39,946 bases of DNA from Nocardia higoensis NBRC 100133 (GCF_000308595.1 NZ_BAGA01000114.1:1-39946), one strand, 5' to 3'. Counted from the stretch's first letter, positions 25,522 through 34,745 are shown. Made by a program: numbers and translations. Notes: a model not told the origin generated them from the sequence alone.

Positions 25522-26514
25522 TCACCAGTCGGTCGTACTGACCTTGCTCGAACGCAGGGCCTGCAGCACCGCCACGCTCGTGCGATCGCGGATGTGACCG
25601 ATGTGGGCGTTCCACTGGTTGGTGAACCCCGGTTTCTCCTGCAACTGTGCCCACAGCGGCCGCATCCGCTCGCTCAGATGTGCCCCCGGCATCCACAGGT
25701 GGGCCAGTTCGGTCAGCACCGGTGTCAGTGCCTCCACCGATTCCGCACTGCCGGAGGGGAATCGGTCGGATTCCTGCACGGCTGCGGCGGTGGTGGTCAG
25801 CAGCCAGTCGTGCGCGGCGAGATCCTCGCAGAACCGGCGGACGTCCGCCAGCTGGGCGGCCTCGGGCACGAGCACCCGCGCGGTGCGCACGGTGTCGTCG
25901 ACGACGTGCATCGACAGCACCGGCTCGGCCACCTCGGCGACCCGGGCGATCCAGCGCAATCGGGTCGGTGCGGCCAGAATCGGCGGCTTGCGGTCCAGCC
26001 TGTTGTCGCGGCGCACCCGGGCGAGCAGGCGCTCGGAGATCGAGGCCAGATCCAGCGTGTGCGACGGCACCACCGGGGCCAGGAAGCCCTCGGCCAGACG
26101 GGCCGCGGTGTTCGGCTCGGTGCGGGTGACCACTTCGGCCACGCCGACCCGGCCCAGGTAGTGCGACCAGTCGTGGCGGCGCTTCTGCGGTGCGACCACC
26201 ACGGTGGTGCGCGCGGAACTCTGCAGGATCCGTCCGCCGACGACCACGGCCTGCACCGCCACGGTGCCGATGGCGCGCGGGTCACGGCCGTTGCCGCGCT
26301 CGATCGCCAGGTCGCAGTCGATGCCCACCGCGGTCGTCGCCGACTGCGCGATCGGTATCGGCCGGTCCCTGGCGGGCACCCGCCTGCCAGGGACCAGGGT
26401 CAGCAGATCCTGCACCACCGGCCTGCTCAGCGCGGTGGAGGTGGGCAGCAGGCAGCTGCGCACCTCTCCGAGCACGATCAGCGGCTCGGCATCGGGGTCG
26501 ATGGCCTGGGTCAT
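25522..26514 (-). CDS. SCO2521 family protein, function unknown
   Basis: The 330-residue protein resembles SCO2521 of Streptomyces coelicolor: the early LIVLGEVRSCLLPTSTALSRP, then GVDCDLAIE, GGRILQSSA, and HDWSHYLGRVGVAEV are the stretches I recognise. It has no membrane segment and no known catalytic motif; the middle (HVVDDTVRTARVLVPEAAQLADVRRFCEDLAAHDWLLTT) looks alpha/beta and the last third helical. It is the last gene of a four-gene minus-strand operon (SCO2524-2523-2522-2521 order), 16 bp after the previous gene. The ATG at 26514 is unambiguous. The family has no assigned function that I know of. The recognition is from memory and would need a profile search. Confidence 0.8.
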   Translation of the reverse strand: MTQAIDPDAEPLIVLGEVRSCLLPTSTALSRPVVQDLLTLVPGRRVPARDRPIPIAQSATTAVGIDCDLAIERGNGRDPRAIGTVAVQAVVVGGRILQSSARTTVVVAPQKRRHDWSHYLGRVGVAEVVTRTEPNTAARLAEGFLAPVVPSHTLDLASISERLLARVRRDNRLDRKPPILAAPTRLRWIARVAEVAEPVLSMHVVDDTVRTARVLVPEAAQLADVRRFCEDLAAHDWLLTTTAAAVQESDRFPSGSAESVEALTPVLTELAHLWMPGAHLSERMRPLWAQLQEKPGFTNQWNAHIGHIRDRTSVAVLQALRSSKVSTTDW

Positions 26515-26530
26515 GGGGTGGCCGCCGGTC

Positions 26531-27550
26531 TCACGAACCGCACATCAGGTGGTGGGAGATCCGGTCGGTGATCGAGCGCGGCACCGCGAGCTGCTCGGCC
26601 CGCCCACGCCCGACGATCTGCTCGACGATCTCGTCGTCGATGTCGACGTGATCGAGGATGACCTTGACCGCGTGCTCGATGCCCAGATAGCGATGGGGCA
26701 GCACCGACAGCGAACGGTACGCGGCGAACGGCGCCGGGTCCTCGGTCAGTTGCAGGACACCGGGCATGTCCCACCACCGCTGCGGCCACGGGTCGACGCC
26801 GGCGCGCCACCGCTGCGGATCGACCACGGCGGCACCGAGATCGCGAATCATGCCCAGCCGCAACAACTGCCAGACCGAAGCCAAGAACGGGCAGGACCAC
26901 TTGGTGTAGGTCTCGGTGACCCCGTTGACCTGCTTGGTCTGCTTGTTCCACAGCTCCACGTCGAGGAAGATCGAATGGTTGCGCTTGCCGAGTTCTTCGG
27001 CGGGCACATAGGGCGTGTGGTGCATGGCCTGGGCCGGTTCACTGTCGGAGGCCCGGGTGCCGTTGCACAACCATCCCGACTCGGTGGTCGGCGGGCGACC
27101 GCCGTTGCTGTTGCGCGGCGGCTCGGCCACGATGCGCGCGGCCACCAGTTCGGCCAGTTCGACGCGTTCCTCGGTGATCAGGCCGTCGCGGCAGACCGGC
27201 ATCTCCCAGCAGGCCGCCTCACGGGCCAGATAATCGATGGTGACACCGCACTCGTCGGCGATCGACAGCAATCGGTCCAGGATCGGACCCGGCTCGGTGT
27301 CGGGACGGAAGTAATCGTCGATCAGAAAGCAGGTGCTGATCCGCGCGGCGGGGCCGAACCGCCGCTTCGCCGCGACCACGAGGCCCTCGACGACCGCGCC
27401 GACTTCCTCGAACTGCGCCCGGATCCGGTCCGCGCCGTTGATGAGGTGATCCATGTAGAAGTGCCCGACTTCGATGGAGACATGCGACAACGCGACATTG
27501 TCGACCTTGGTGTCCTCGGTCGCCTCGGTGTAACCCGACGTGCGGCTCAC
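26531..27550 (-). CDS. SCO2522 family protein, function unknown
   Basis: The 339-residue soluble protein begins SRTSGYTEATEDTKVDNVALSHVSIEVGHFYM, matching the SCO2522 type N-terminus, and contains TCFLIDDYFRPDT, a conserved Cys/Trp-rich AREAACWEMPVCRDG, an LCNGT-containing disordered stretch, and WPQRWWDMPGV. FLIDDYF and the later HSIFLDVELWN place acidic residues at strand ends, but no known enzyme motif is formed. The GTG at 27550 has GAGAGGG upstream; longer open sequence above it overlaps the preceding gene and is Arg-rich. It lies 32 bp after the P-loop gene in the operon. Confidence 0.8.
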   Translation of the reverse strand: MSRTSGYTEATEDTKVDNVALSHVSIEVGHFYMDHLINGADRIRAQFEEVGAVVEGLVVAAKRRFGPAARISTCFLIDDYFRPDTEPGPILDRLLSIADECGVTIDYLAREAACWEMPVCRDGLITEERVELAELVAARIVAEPPRNSNGGRPPTTESGWLCNGTRASDSEPAQAMHHTPYVPAEELGKRNHSIFLDVELWNKQTKQVNGVTETYTKWSCPFLASVWQLLRLGMIRDLGAAVVDPQRWRAGVDPWPQRWWDMPGVLQLTEDPAPFAAYRSLSVLPHRYLGIEHAVKVILDHVDIDDEIVEQIVGRGRAEQLAVPRSITDRISHHLMCGS

Positions 27551-27582
27551 AGGCCCGCGCCCTCTCTCGCCGTGGTGTTGGA

Positions 27583-28498
27583 TCAGACCCGTTCCCAGGA
27601 CGCGCTGTCGTCGACGCGCCTGGCCAATTCCCCGAACGCGTGGGCGGTTTCGGCCTGCGCGATCTTCGTCACGACATCCCGGTCGAGAATGATCTGCTCG
27701 CGCCACAGCAACACCGGCTCGATCGGCGTCATTCCCAGCGTCATACTAGACCCGAGCAGGTTGCGGTTCGCCAATTCCCGCAGCGCGCGATTCTGCTCCT
27801 GCACCCAGGTCGCCTGCGCGGCTTCCTGATCCTCCACCCGCCGATTCGGGTCGCCGACGGCCGTGCGCACGTATCGGATGGAGGACTGCAGTTTCGCCGC
27901 ATCGTGACCGACCTGCGTACCGGTCTCCAGCAGACCGTGAGGTCCGTGCACGAGGCTGTGCGCCGCCATGATGTGCTGACGGGTCCATCGATGGAAGACC
28001 AGCCAGCGCACCGTGGTCGTGCTCAGCTCCGGCAGCGCGGTGGCCTTGAGCGCGAGCTGTGCGGCCACCGAACGCCCGGCACTCAAATCCACTATGACGA
28101 CCCGGAATTCGCTTTCCAGCGCGGTCAGCAGGTCGGCGCAGCTGCACCATCGCGTCGTCGATGGACGCGAACTCGCCGCCGCCCTCGTCGCCGGGGAGGA
28201 GCGCGAGTTTGCCGTCGCGCGGCGAGCGCTTGCGCAGGTCGAGCCGATCGGTCACCTCGCGGACGTTGAACTGCCTGGCGACGCCGGTACCGTCGAGCAG
28301 ATAGGAGTGCAGTCCGCCGCCGCCGCGCAGACCGCGCTCCATTCCGCCGATCTCGAACAACGCGCCCGCGGTCGGCGAGCCGAAGTCGAAGTCGGCATAG
28401 GCGACGTTCTTGCCCTTCAGCGTCAGCCGGTAGGCGAGATTGACGCTGGTGACCGAGCGCCCGGTGCCGCCCTTGTCGGAAATGGCGAATACGAGCAC
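27583..28498 (-). pseudogene. SCO2523 family variant P-loop ATPase (ParA/MinD-like), frameshifted
   Basis: Two overlapping frames together make one ParA/MinD-like protein of about 304 residues. The first (GTG 28498 onward) has the nucleotide loop KGGTGRSVTS at residues 9-18, with Arg where the P-loop lysine normally is, and YADFDFGSPTAG. After DDAMVQLRR (about residue 120) this frame loses sense and stops at 27746. The second frame picks up at about 28137 with ADLLTALESEF, the Walker B-like RVVIVDLSAGRS and a coherent C-terminus to 27583. The junction at 28136-28142 needs one base removed or two added; no slippery heptamer is present. It is either a disrupted gene or a sequence error. It starts 3 bp after the SCO2524-family gene. 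Confidence 0.8.
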
Positions 28499-28501
28499 GG
28501 T

Positions 28502-30418
28502 TCAGACGCTCCTCGTGGCATCGAGCCGGGCGTAGGCGAGTTCCTCCAGTTGCACCAGCGCGAGGGTGGTGATGCTCACCGATGTACCCGGTTTGTCGTC
28601 GACCAGATCGCGGGCGCGATCCAGGCGCACCTCGATGTCCTCGAGCCGCTGACGTTTCTCCGAGACGTCCTCGAGACTCACGGCGAGCCACTCCTGGTTG
28701 AGCAGATGCTCTGCCTCGCTGAGCAATTCGACGGCGCGGTTGACCATCGACGGCGGGCGCAGGGGCAGCGCGCGGAAGGTGCGGTCGGCGGTGATCAGGC
28801 ATTCGATCATCCGCTCGGTGAAGTACCAGGACGGCACGTGCTCCCGCTCGGTCGGCTCGACCGAGTCGAACGCGCGGGAGGGCGAGTCCCACAATCCGGT
28901 GGCGGGGCCTTCGCCGATCTTGCGGGTCTCCAGGTGGTCCATGATGGCCTTGGCCAGTTCGAGCAGCCGGTCGCGAGCGGCGACCTCGCCGGAGAGCCTG
29001 GCCGCCTGCAGCACGCGCTTGAGCAGCACCGTCGCGTAGTCGCCGACCCTCCACTCGAGCAGCGGCTTGTCCTCGGCGGCGGTGCCGTGCAGGCGCAGCG
29101 CGATGCCGGGGCTGTGCAGTTCGACCGCGGCGTCGCCGCGCACCGCGCGACGGGTGATGCGCCCGCGTTTGGCCAGCTCGTCGAAGATGGACACCGCCCT
29201 GGTCAGGTCGTCTTCGTTGGCGGCGCGGCTGACCAGATCCTGGATGAGCACCGCGGACACCATGGCACTGAAATAGTCGGATTCCTCGCCGTCGGAGGTG
29301 CGCCAGGGAATGTCCTCCAGCGGCCAGCGCGTGCCGCCGAAGCGCGCCAGCGTCGACCAGTACTGCTGGGACAGGTGCCAGCGCGTCTGCAGCGATTCGG
29401 CGAGCCTGCGCTGCTGGTCGTCGAGCAGATCGAGCCTGCGGGTGCGCTGCGAGGCGAGGTCGTTGATGCCGTCGAGGGCGATGATGGTGAAGTACAGATA
29501 CGGCCGCGCGATCGCCGCACCGGCCTGCGAGCTGATCGCGAACTGCTTGAAATCGGTCAGTTCGCCGGAGTTGCGGACCACACCCCAACTCCACCCGCAC
29601 TCGAAAAGTATGTCGTCGCGCCAGCGCCGCGGCGACGGCGCCTGGCCGAGGGTCACATCGCTGCGCAACTGCGCCCGGATCGGGTCGAGCGCCCGGTTCA
29701 GATTCTCGAGCAGCACCCCGGTCGGCAGCTGCTCCTGGTTGAGCATGGTCAGAATCGTCTCCGCCACAGGGGTATTCGGGGCGATGAGGTTGACCACGAA
29801 GCTGCGGACCAGGCCGATCATCGCCGCGGTCAGCCGTTCGGAGACCCGGACGGACAGCTCGTCGATGCGCACGAGCAACTCGTCGGCCTCCGGGTAGGTC
29901 TGCGCGCGCACGAAACCGCGGAACACCCGCAGGAAGCCGAGCGAGGCGATGCAGAGGGTCAGCGACATGGAGAACGAGTCGACGACATCGATGCGGTACT
30001 GATCCTCGGTGGCGGGCCGCTCCTCGGCGGAGCGCAGGTAGCTGCCCGCCGAAAAGTCCGGCGTGCCATCGGGTTCGGTGTAGTTGGCGTGGTAGGTCTC
30101 GATGAGCCCGACCATCGCCTCACCCAATACCGCGGCCGGACCGGACGGTTCGAGCAGCCATTCGCCCGCGTCGTCACCGGTCGGACGTGCGGTCAGTCCG
30201 CTCAAGGCGCTCAGGACGTCCTCGGCCATGTCGTCCGGCCGGTCCAGCGCCAGGGCCGGGATCTCGGTCGCCGGATACAGCAGGCACAGCAATTGTTCCG
30301 CGTCGGCAATGGAATTGGCGCCCCGCCTGCCGCCCCACTGCCACACGCCGTCGCGATGACAGGCGGTGACCATGGACTGCCAGATCCCCAGAATCTGTTG
30401 CCGTGGCTGAATTCTCAT
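28502..30418 (-). CDS. SCO2524 family protein, function unknown
   Basis: The 638-residue protein starts MRIQPRQQILGIWQSMV and is mostly predicted helix, with many Leu/Ala/Arg heptads and no membrane segment; recognisable stretches are WQWGGRRGANSIADAEQLLCLLYPATEIP and RRWRDDILFECGWSWGVVRNSGELTDF. I see no catalytic motif. The repetitive helical character suggests a scaffold or solenoid. The ATG at 30418 is taken because GGCAGG lies directly upstream and the frame above it turns Arg/Pro-rich and runs into the neighbour. It is the first gene of the four-gene operon; a likely promoter lies in the 107 bp between it and the TIGR02569 gene. Confidence 0.82.
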   Translation of the reverse strand: MRIQPRQQILGIWQSMVTACHRDGVWQWGGRRGANSIADAEQLLCLLYPATEIPALALDRPDDMAEDVLSALSGLTARPTGDDAGEWLLEPSGPAAVLGEAMVGLIETYHANYTEPDGTPDFSAGSYLRSAEERPATEDQYRIDVVDSFSMSLTLCIASLGFLRVFRGFVRAQTYPEADELLVRIDELSVRVSERLTAAMIGLVRSFVVNLIAPNTPVAETILTMLNQEQLPTGVLLENLNRALDPIRAQLRSDVTLGQAPSPRRWRDDILFECGWSWGVVRNSGELTDFKQFAISSQAGAAIARPYLYFTIIALDGINDLASQRTRRLDLLDDQQRRLAESLQTRWHLSQQYWSTLARFGGTRWPLEDIPWRTSDGEESDYFSAMVSAVLIQDLVSRAANEDDLTRAVSIFDELAKRGRITRRAVRGDAAVELHSPGIALRLHGTAAEDKPLLEWRVGDYATVLLKRVLQAARLSGEVAARDRLLELAKAIMDHLETRKIGEGPATGLWDSPSRAFDSVEPTEREHVPSWYFTERMIECLITADRTFRALPLRPPSMVNRAVELLSEAEHLLNQEWLAVSLEDVSEKRQRLEDIEVRLDRARDLVDDKPGTSVSITTLALVQLEELAYARLDATRSV

Positions 30419-30525
30419 CCTGCCGCCCGTCCTCACCCCAGTGTCCGGGCCGCGCCGATTCCGCTTACCGGCCGGCGTCGGCGATAGTCGTAAGTTAGCA
30501 CGCCGGGAGGTCGGCTTCGGGCGCC

Positions 30526-31386
30526 TCAGAGCAAGAAGCGGACCATGTCCGCGGTGCGGGCCAGGCCGGGGAAAGCCTGGGGGGTGGATCGCGGGTGCAG
30601 GGCGTGCACCGCGAGCCGAAACATGACCGCGCGCAACAACATCTGTGGCCATTCGGGTAGATCGGACCACCGCTCCAGCAGGCCGTCGTCGGCGCCGCCC
30701 CAGGAGAGCGCGTCGACCACGACGACACCGGCCGCCCAGGGCGCCGGGCGCCAGTACGGCACGATGTCGGACAGCCCGGGCACCTCGGTGCCCTGGAACA
30801 AGACGGTGCCGAACAGGTCGCCGTGCACCAGCTGCGGCGGCGTGCGCACCGGCTTGCGCAGGGTGGCCAGCTGTCCGATCAGTTCCAGGCTGCGGTGGCC
30901 GTCGGGCGTGCTCGGGGTGGGGATGCCGCCCGCGCGCAGGCTGCGCAGCGGAACCTGCTCCCAGGCCGCGCGGTCGGCGGCGACGAAGATGTCCACCTCG
31001 ACCCACGGCGCGATGGGCGGTTGCGCCAGGAACCGGGGCCGCTCGAGAACGGCGGTGGCCTTGTGCAGCCGCAGCGAGACCGACACGACTTCGTCGTGGC
31101 GCGGCTGCGGGGTGCCGGGTAGGTAGGTGTCGGCGCGCCAGCCGGACACCACATACCGGCCGTCGGTGGCACGCACCGGCCGCGCCAGCCGCAAACCGTC
31201 CACCCGCAGCGTCTCGCGGACCCGCGCCGACCACGCGGCTCTCGCGTGATCGGCCACCGGAGTCAGCACCACGTCGCCGCAGCGCCAGCCCCCCTCCCAG
31301 TCGCCCAGGTAGACGGGCGCGATCCCACGCAGACCGAACGTGGAGCGCACGTGCTCGGGGGGTTCCGCGTTGTCGGGGGTGGTCAC
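30526..31386 (-). CDS. TIGR02569 family protein, aminoglycoside phosphotransferase-like
   Basis: The 286-residue actinobacterial protein is recognisable as TIGR02569 (counterpart of M. tuberculosis Rv3205c). Its LVHGDLFGTVLF resembles the kinase/phosphotransferase catalytic loop H-G-D-L-x-x-x-N-V-L-F, but the loop is one residue short and the metal-binding Asn is replaced by Thr; VVVDALSW follows where the second metal Asp would be. It could therefore be an inactive or altered kinase. The N-terminal half (YLGDWEGGWRCGDVVLTPVAD) is typical of the family. GTG 31386 is the chosen start (VTTPDNAEPP). It follows moeZ by 98 bp. Confidence 0.85.
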   Translation of the reverse strand: MTTPDNAEPPEHVRSTFGLRGIAPVYLGDWEGGWRCGDVVLTPVADHARAAWSARVRETLRVDGLRLARPVRATDGRYVVSGWRADTYLPGTPQPRHDEVVSVSLRLHKATAVLERPRFLAQPPIAPWVEVDIFVAADRAAWEQVPLRSLRAGGIPTPSTPDGHRSLELIGQLATLRKPVRTPPQLVHGDLFGTVLFQGTEVPGLSDIVPYWRPAPWAAGVVVVDALSWGGADDGLLERWSDLPEWPQMLLRAVMFRLAVHALHPRSTPQAFPGLARTADMVRFLL

Positions 31387-31484
31387 GACTCGTACGTTAA
31401 CGCCGTAACGACGCCCGATTCGGTACGGCGCGCCGACGGTGCAGCGTCCGTGATGTACCGAGGTCCGGACCGGTTCGGGGCCTG

Positions 31485-32669
31485 TCAGTAAACCGGCAGC
31501 GACTGGTCGATCTGGGTCGCCCAGGCCACGATGCCGCCCTGCACGTGGGTGGCGTCGGCGAAACCGGCGCTCTTGAGCACCGCCAGCGCCTCGGCCGAAC
31601 GGATGCCGGTCTTGCAGTGCAGCACGATCGGCCGGTTCTGCGGCAGCTCGGAGAGCGCCTCGCCGGAGAGGATGCGGTCCTTGGGGATCAGCTTGGCGCC
31701 CTCGATGTGCACGATGTCCCACTCCACCGGCTCACGCACGTCGATCAGCTCGATGTCCTTGCCCGAGTCGATCAGGTCCTTGAGCTCCTGCGCGGTGATC
31801 GTGGATCCGGCCGCGGCGGCCTGCCCCTCCTCGGACACCACGCCGCAGAACGCCTCGTAGTCGATCAGTTCGGTGATCGGCTGACGTTCCGGATCGCGGC
31901 GCAGCTTGATGGTCCGGTAGGTCATGTCCAGTGCGTCGTAGACCATGAGCCGGCCGAGCAGCGGCTCGCCGATGCCGGTGATGAGCTTGATCGCCTCGGT
32001 GACCATGATCGAGCCGATCGAGGCGCACAGCACGCCGAGCACGCCGCCTTCGGCGCAGGAGGGAACCATGCCCGGCGGCGGCGCCTCCGGGTACAGGTCG
32101 CGGTAGTTGATGCCGCGGCCGTCGGGGGCGTCCTCCCAGAACACCGAGGCCTGGCCCTCGAACCGGTAGATCGAGCCCCAGACGTACGGCTTGCCCGCCA
32201 GCACTGCGGCGTCGTTGACCAGGTAGCGGGTGGCGAAGTTGTCGGTGCCGTCCAGGATCAGGTCGTACTGGGCGAACAGTTCCACGGCGTTGTCGGGTTC
32301 CAGCCGGAACCGGTGCAGCCGCACGTCCACGTTCTCGTTGATCTCGAGAATGGAATCGCGGGCGCTCTCGGCCTTGGGCCTGCCGATATCGGACTGCCCG
32401 TGGATGACCTGACGCTGCAGGTTCGACGCGTCCACCTCGTCGAACTCGACGATGCCGAGCGTGCCGACACCGGCGGCGGCCAGATACAGCAGGGCGGGTG
32501 AACCGAGTCCGCCCGCGCCGATCACGAGCACCTTGGCGTTCTTCAAACGCTTCTGCCCGTCCACCCCCACATCGGGAATGATCAGGTGGCGGCTGTAGCG
32601 GGCGATCTCGTCCTTGCTCAGGTCCGCGGCCGGCTCGACCAGCGGCGGCAGGGACTTCGATGTTGACAC
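31485..32669 (-). CDS. moeZ: adenylyltransferase/sulfurtransferase MoeZ
   Basis: The 394-residue protein fuses an E1-like MoeB/ThiF domain (residues ~15-270; nucleotide loop GAGGLG at 51-56, LDGTDNFATRYLVND) to a C-terminal rhodanese domain (~290-394) with the active Cys C352 in HCKTGIRS. It adenylates the C-terminal Gly of small sulfur carriers such as MoaD and CysO and loads sulfur on them, serving molybdopterin and cysteine synthesis. Only one Cys is seen in PSCAEGG, where MoeB has a zinc CxxC, a normal MoeZ feature. The GTG at 32669 gives the M-S-T-S-K start after GGAG. It is the counterpart of Rv3206c. Confidence 0.95.
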   Translation of the reverse strand: MSTSKSLPPLVEPAADLSKDEIARYSRHLIIPDVGVDGQKRLKNAKVLVIGAGGLGSPALLYLAAAGVGTLGIVEFDEVDASNLQRQVIHGQSDIGRPKAESARDSILEINENVDVRLHRFRLEPDNAVELFAQYDLILDGTDNFATRYLVNDAAVLAGKPYVWGSIYRFEGQASVFWEDAPDGRGINYRDLYPEAPPPGMVPSCAEGGVLGVLCASIGSIMVTEAIKLITGIGEPLLGRLMVYDALDMTYRTIKLRRDPERQPITELIDYEAFCGVVSEEGQAAAAGSTITAQELKDLIDSGKDIELIDVREPVEWDIVHIEGAKLIPKDRILSGEALSELPQNRPIVLHCKTGIRSAEALAVLKSAGFADATHVQGGIVAWATQIDQSLPVY

Positions 32670-32766
32670 TTCCGGACTCCTCGAATCGTGTGGGCCGAAT
32701 CCCGGGGTACAACGTCGGGAGATGCGCTGTTCTTCCCAGTATCCGCGCACGACGGCGCAGGCGGGA

Positions 32767-33849
32767 TCAGCCGCGCGGATACGGCCAGGGATTGAACCGG
32801 CAGCTCTTGCCGTCCATCGGCACCACCCCGTTGGGATCGAGGGCGGCGATGGCGTCGTTGTCGGTGCCGAAGGTCTGCTGCATCATGATCGGCGCCAGCC
32901 CGCCGTCGGTCTCGCACGGCTGATGCTGGTGGTAGCCGATGGCATGGCCGACCTCGTGATTGACCAGATACTGGCGATAGGAGCCGATGTCGCCGTCGTA
33001 GGCGAGGGCGCCGCGCACCCAGCGCGCCTCCGAGAGCAGTACCCGGTCCAGGCTCGCGTTGTAGCAGGAGGAATCGATGGGGATCTCGAAACCGCAGGCT
33101 TCCCGAATGGTCTGACGCGAGGTGAGCGAGACCCGGAAATCAGGGGTGCCCGAATCGATGCGTCGGAAGGCGAATTTCGGATCGTGCACCCAGCTCTTCG
33201 GATTGGCCAGGGTGCTGTCGACCATCCTCGCCACCGAGGCGTCCCCTCCGAAACCCGAGGTGTCCACCCCGTTCTCGATCTCGACGGTGTAGGTGAAGCG
33301 ATACTCGGCCCCGGCGCCGACCTCCGGACTCGTGCCCCCGACCACCCGCCAATCCTTGGCGCCGGCCTCGGTGAACGGACCGCCCTCGGGCAGCGCGCCG
33401 GTCGGCAGATCGGCGGGGAAGGCGCCGTCGCCCGGCGGAGCGCCGATCACCCCGCCCTCGGTCGGTGCGCTGAAGCTGCCGAAGCCGGGCTGCTCGGCGT
33501 CGACGGCCACGCCAGGACCGCCGCGCACCGCGTCGACCAGCACCAGCGCGGTGACCACCAGCAACACCGGCAGGGCGTAGGCGCGCCAGCCGTAGGTGGA
33601 CACGAAGCGGCCGAGCGCGCTCTGCTTCTTGACCGGGCGATCGGGGCGGGGAGCGCGGCGGTTGTTGTCGGTGGCGGCAGTAGGGTCCCAGCGGGCGCGC
33701 AGCGGTTGACGGGAACGGTCGGGGCGCGCCCAGGGCTCGGTCGCGGTCCCCGGGGATCGGCCGTTGCCGGCGGGTGCGTCCGGCCGCGATGCCACTCCCG
33801 AGGTCACATCGTGCCCGCCGCCGGACGGTCTTTCCGTTCGGTCGGTCAC
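32767..33849 (-). CDS. DUF3152 domain protein, membrane-anchored, HExxH metalloprotease-like
   Basis: The ~360-residue protein has a basic, Pro/Arg-rich cytoplasmic N-terminus (~80 residues), one membrane anchor (WRAYALPVLLVVTALVLVDAV), a Gly/Pro/Ala-rich linker and an extracellular DUF3152 domain. The domain carries VNHEVGHAIGYHQH, an HExxHxxGxxH zinc-protease motif, four Cys that may pair, and a C-terminal GKSCRFNPWPYPRG. The motif suggests a metzincin-like peptidase, but activity for the family is, to my knowledge, unproven. The start is GTG 33849 (or GTG 33855); no strong ribosome site decides. It corresponds to Rv3207c, next to moeZ and divergent from the TetR gene. Confidence 0.85.
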   Translation of the reverse strand: MTDRTERPSGGGHDVTSGVASRPDAPAGNGRSPGTATEPWARPDRSRQPLRARWDPTAATDNNRRAPRPDRPVKKQSALGRFVSTYGWRAYALPVLLVVTALVLVDAVRGGPGVAVDAEQPGFGSFSAPTEGGVIGAPPGDGAFPADLPTGALPEGGPFTEAGAKDWRVVGGTSPEVGAGAEYRFTYTVEIENGVDTSGFGGDASVARMVDSTLANPKSWVHDPKFAFRRIDSGTPDFRVSLTSRQTIREACGFEIPIDSSCYNASLDRVLLSEARWVRGALAYDGDIGSYRQYLVNHEVGHAIGYHQHQPCETDGGLAPIMMQQTFGTDNDAIAALDPNGVVPMDGKSCRFNPWPYPRG

Positions 33850-34046
33850 GGACACCAGGTTCTCACAGTGCGCAATCGCCGCCACCAGCCGTCCACCGCA
33901 CGCGCCGGAAGGTTGCGAGAAATCTCACCGGCGGGCGATCTCATCGCGCACCCGGGTCGGCTGAGGACACCCGAGCGAGTATCGTGCAGGGAATACCCGG
34001 TGTACAACCCCTTTCTTGCCCCGGGGAATCGACTGGGAGAGAACAT

Positions 34047-34721
34047 ATGACCGACCTCGTGGACCGGATGGCAGCACGCAGACTGTCTTCCGATGCCCCG
34101 CAGCCGACCAAACGCGGCACCCGTCTGCCGCGCGACGAACGGCGGCAGCAGCTACTCCACGCGGCGAGCGAGGTCTTCGTGCTACGCGGCTACCACGCGG
34201 CGGGCATGGACGAGATCTCCCAGGTCGCCGGGGTGAGCAAACCCGTGCTCTACCAGCACTTCACGAGCAAGCTCGAGCTCTACATCGCGGTGCTGCAGAA
34301 CTACGTCGACATGCTGGTGTCGAGCGTGCGCCAGGCGCTGCGCTCCACCACCGACAACAAGCAGCGCGTCCGCGCGGCCGTGCAGGCCTACTTCGATTTC
34401 GTCGACAACGAGATGCAGGGCTTCCGGCTGGTCTTCGAATCCGACCTGACCAGCGAGCCGCAGGTGCAGCGCCGCGTCGAGCAGGCCACCGAGGCGTGCG
34501 TGGACGCGGTCTTCGACCTGGTCGCCCACGATTCCGGCCTCGACCCGTATCGCGCCCGCATCCTGGCCGTCGGCCTGGTCGGCGCCAGCCAGTTCACCGC
34601 GCGCTACTGGCTCGAGGCCGACCGGCCGATCCCGAAGGAAGAGGCCGTGGACACCACTGTCGCGCTCGCCTGGGGCGGTCTGTCGCACGTCCCGCTGCAC
34701 AACGAGGAGCGCCGGGTTTAA
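34047..34721 (+). CDS. TetR-family transcriptional regulator
   Basis: The 224-residue regulator has a helix-turn-helix at residues ~30-75 (RRQQLLHAASEVFVLRGYHAAGMDEISQVAGVSKPVLYQHFTSKLELYIAVLQ) and a helical ligand domain after it. The N-terminal 25 residues are polar and precede the HTH. The ATG at 34047 has GGGAGA seven bases upstream. It is divergent from the DUF3152 gene with 197 bp between and corresponds in position to Rv3208; target and ligand are not known. A strong hairpin ends it. Confidence 0.92.
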   Translation: MTDLVDRMAARRLSSDAPQPTKRGTRLPRDERRQQLLHAASEVFVLRGYHAAGMDEISQVAGVSKPVLYQHFTSKLELYIAVLQNYVDMLVSSVRQALRSTTDNKQRVRAAVQAYFDFVDNEMQGFRLVFESDLTSEPQVQRRVEQATEACVDAVFDLVAHDSGLDPYRARILAVGLVGASQFTARYWLEADRPIPKEEAVDTTVALAWGGLSHVPLHNEERRV

Positions 34722-34745
34722 GCCCCGCGTCCTTGCCCGACGAAA

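Noticed and set aside
28013..30487. 824-residue plus-strand open frame antisense to the SCO2523/2524-like genes
   Set aside because: Gly/Gln/Arg/His-rich antisense frame; the minus-strand genes form a compact operon with recognisable families.
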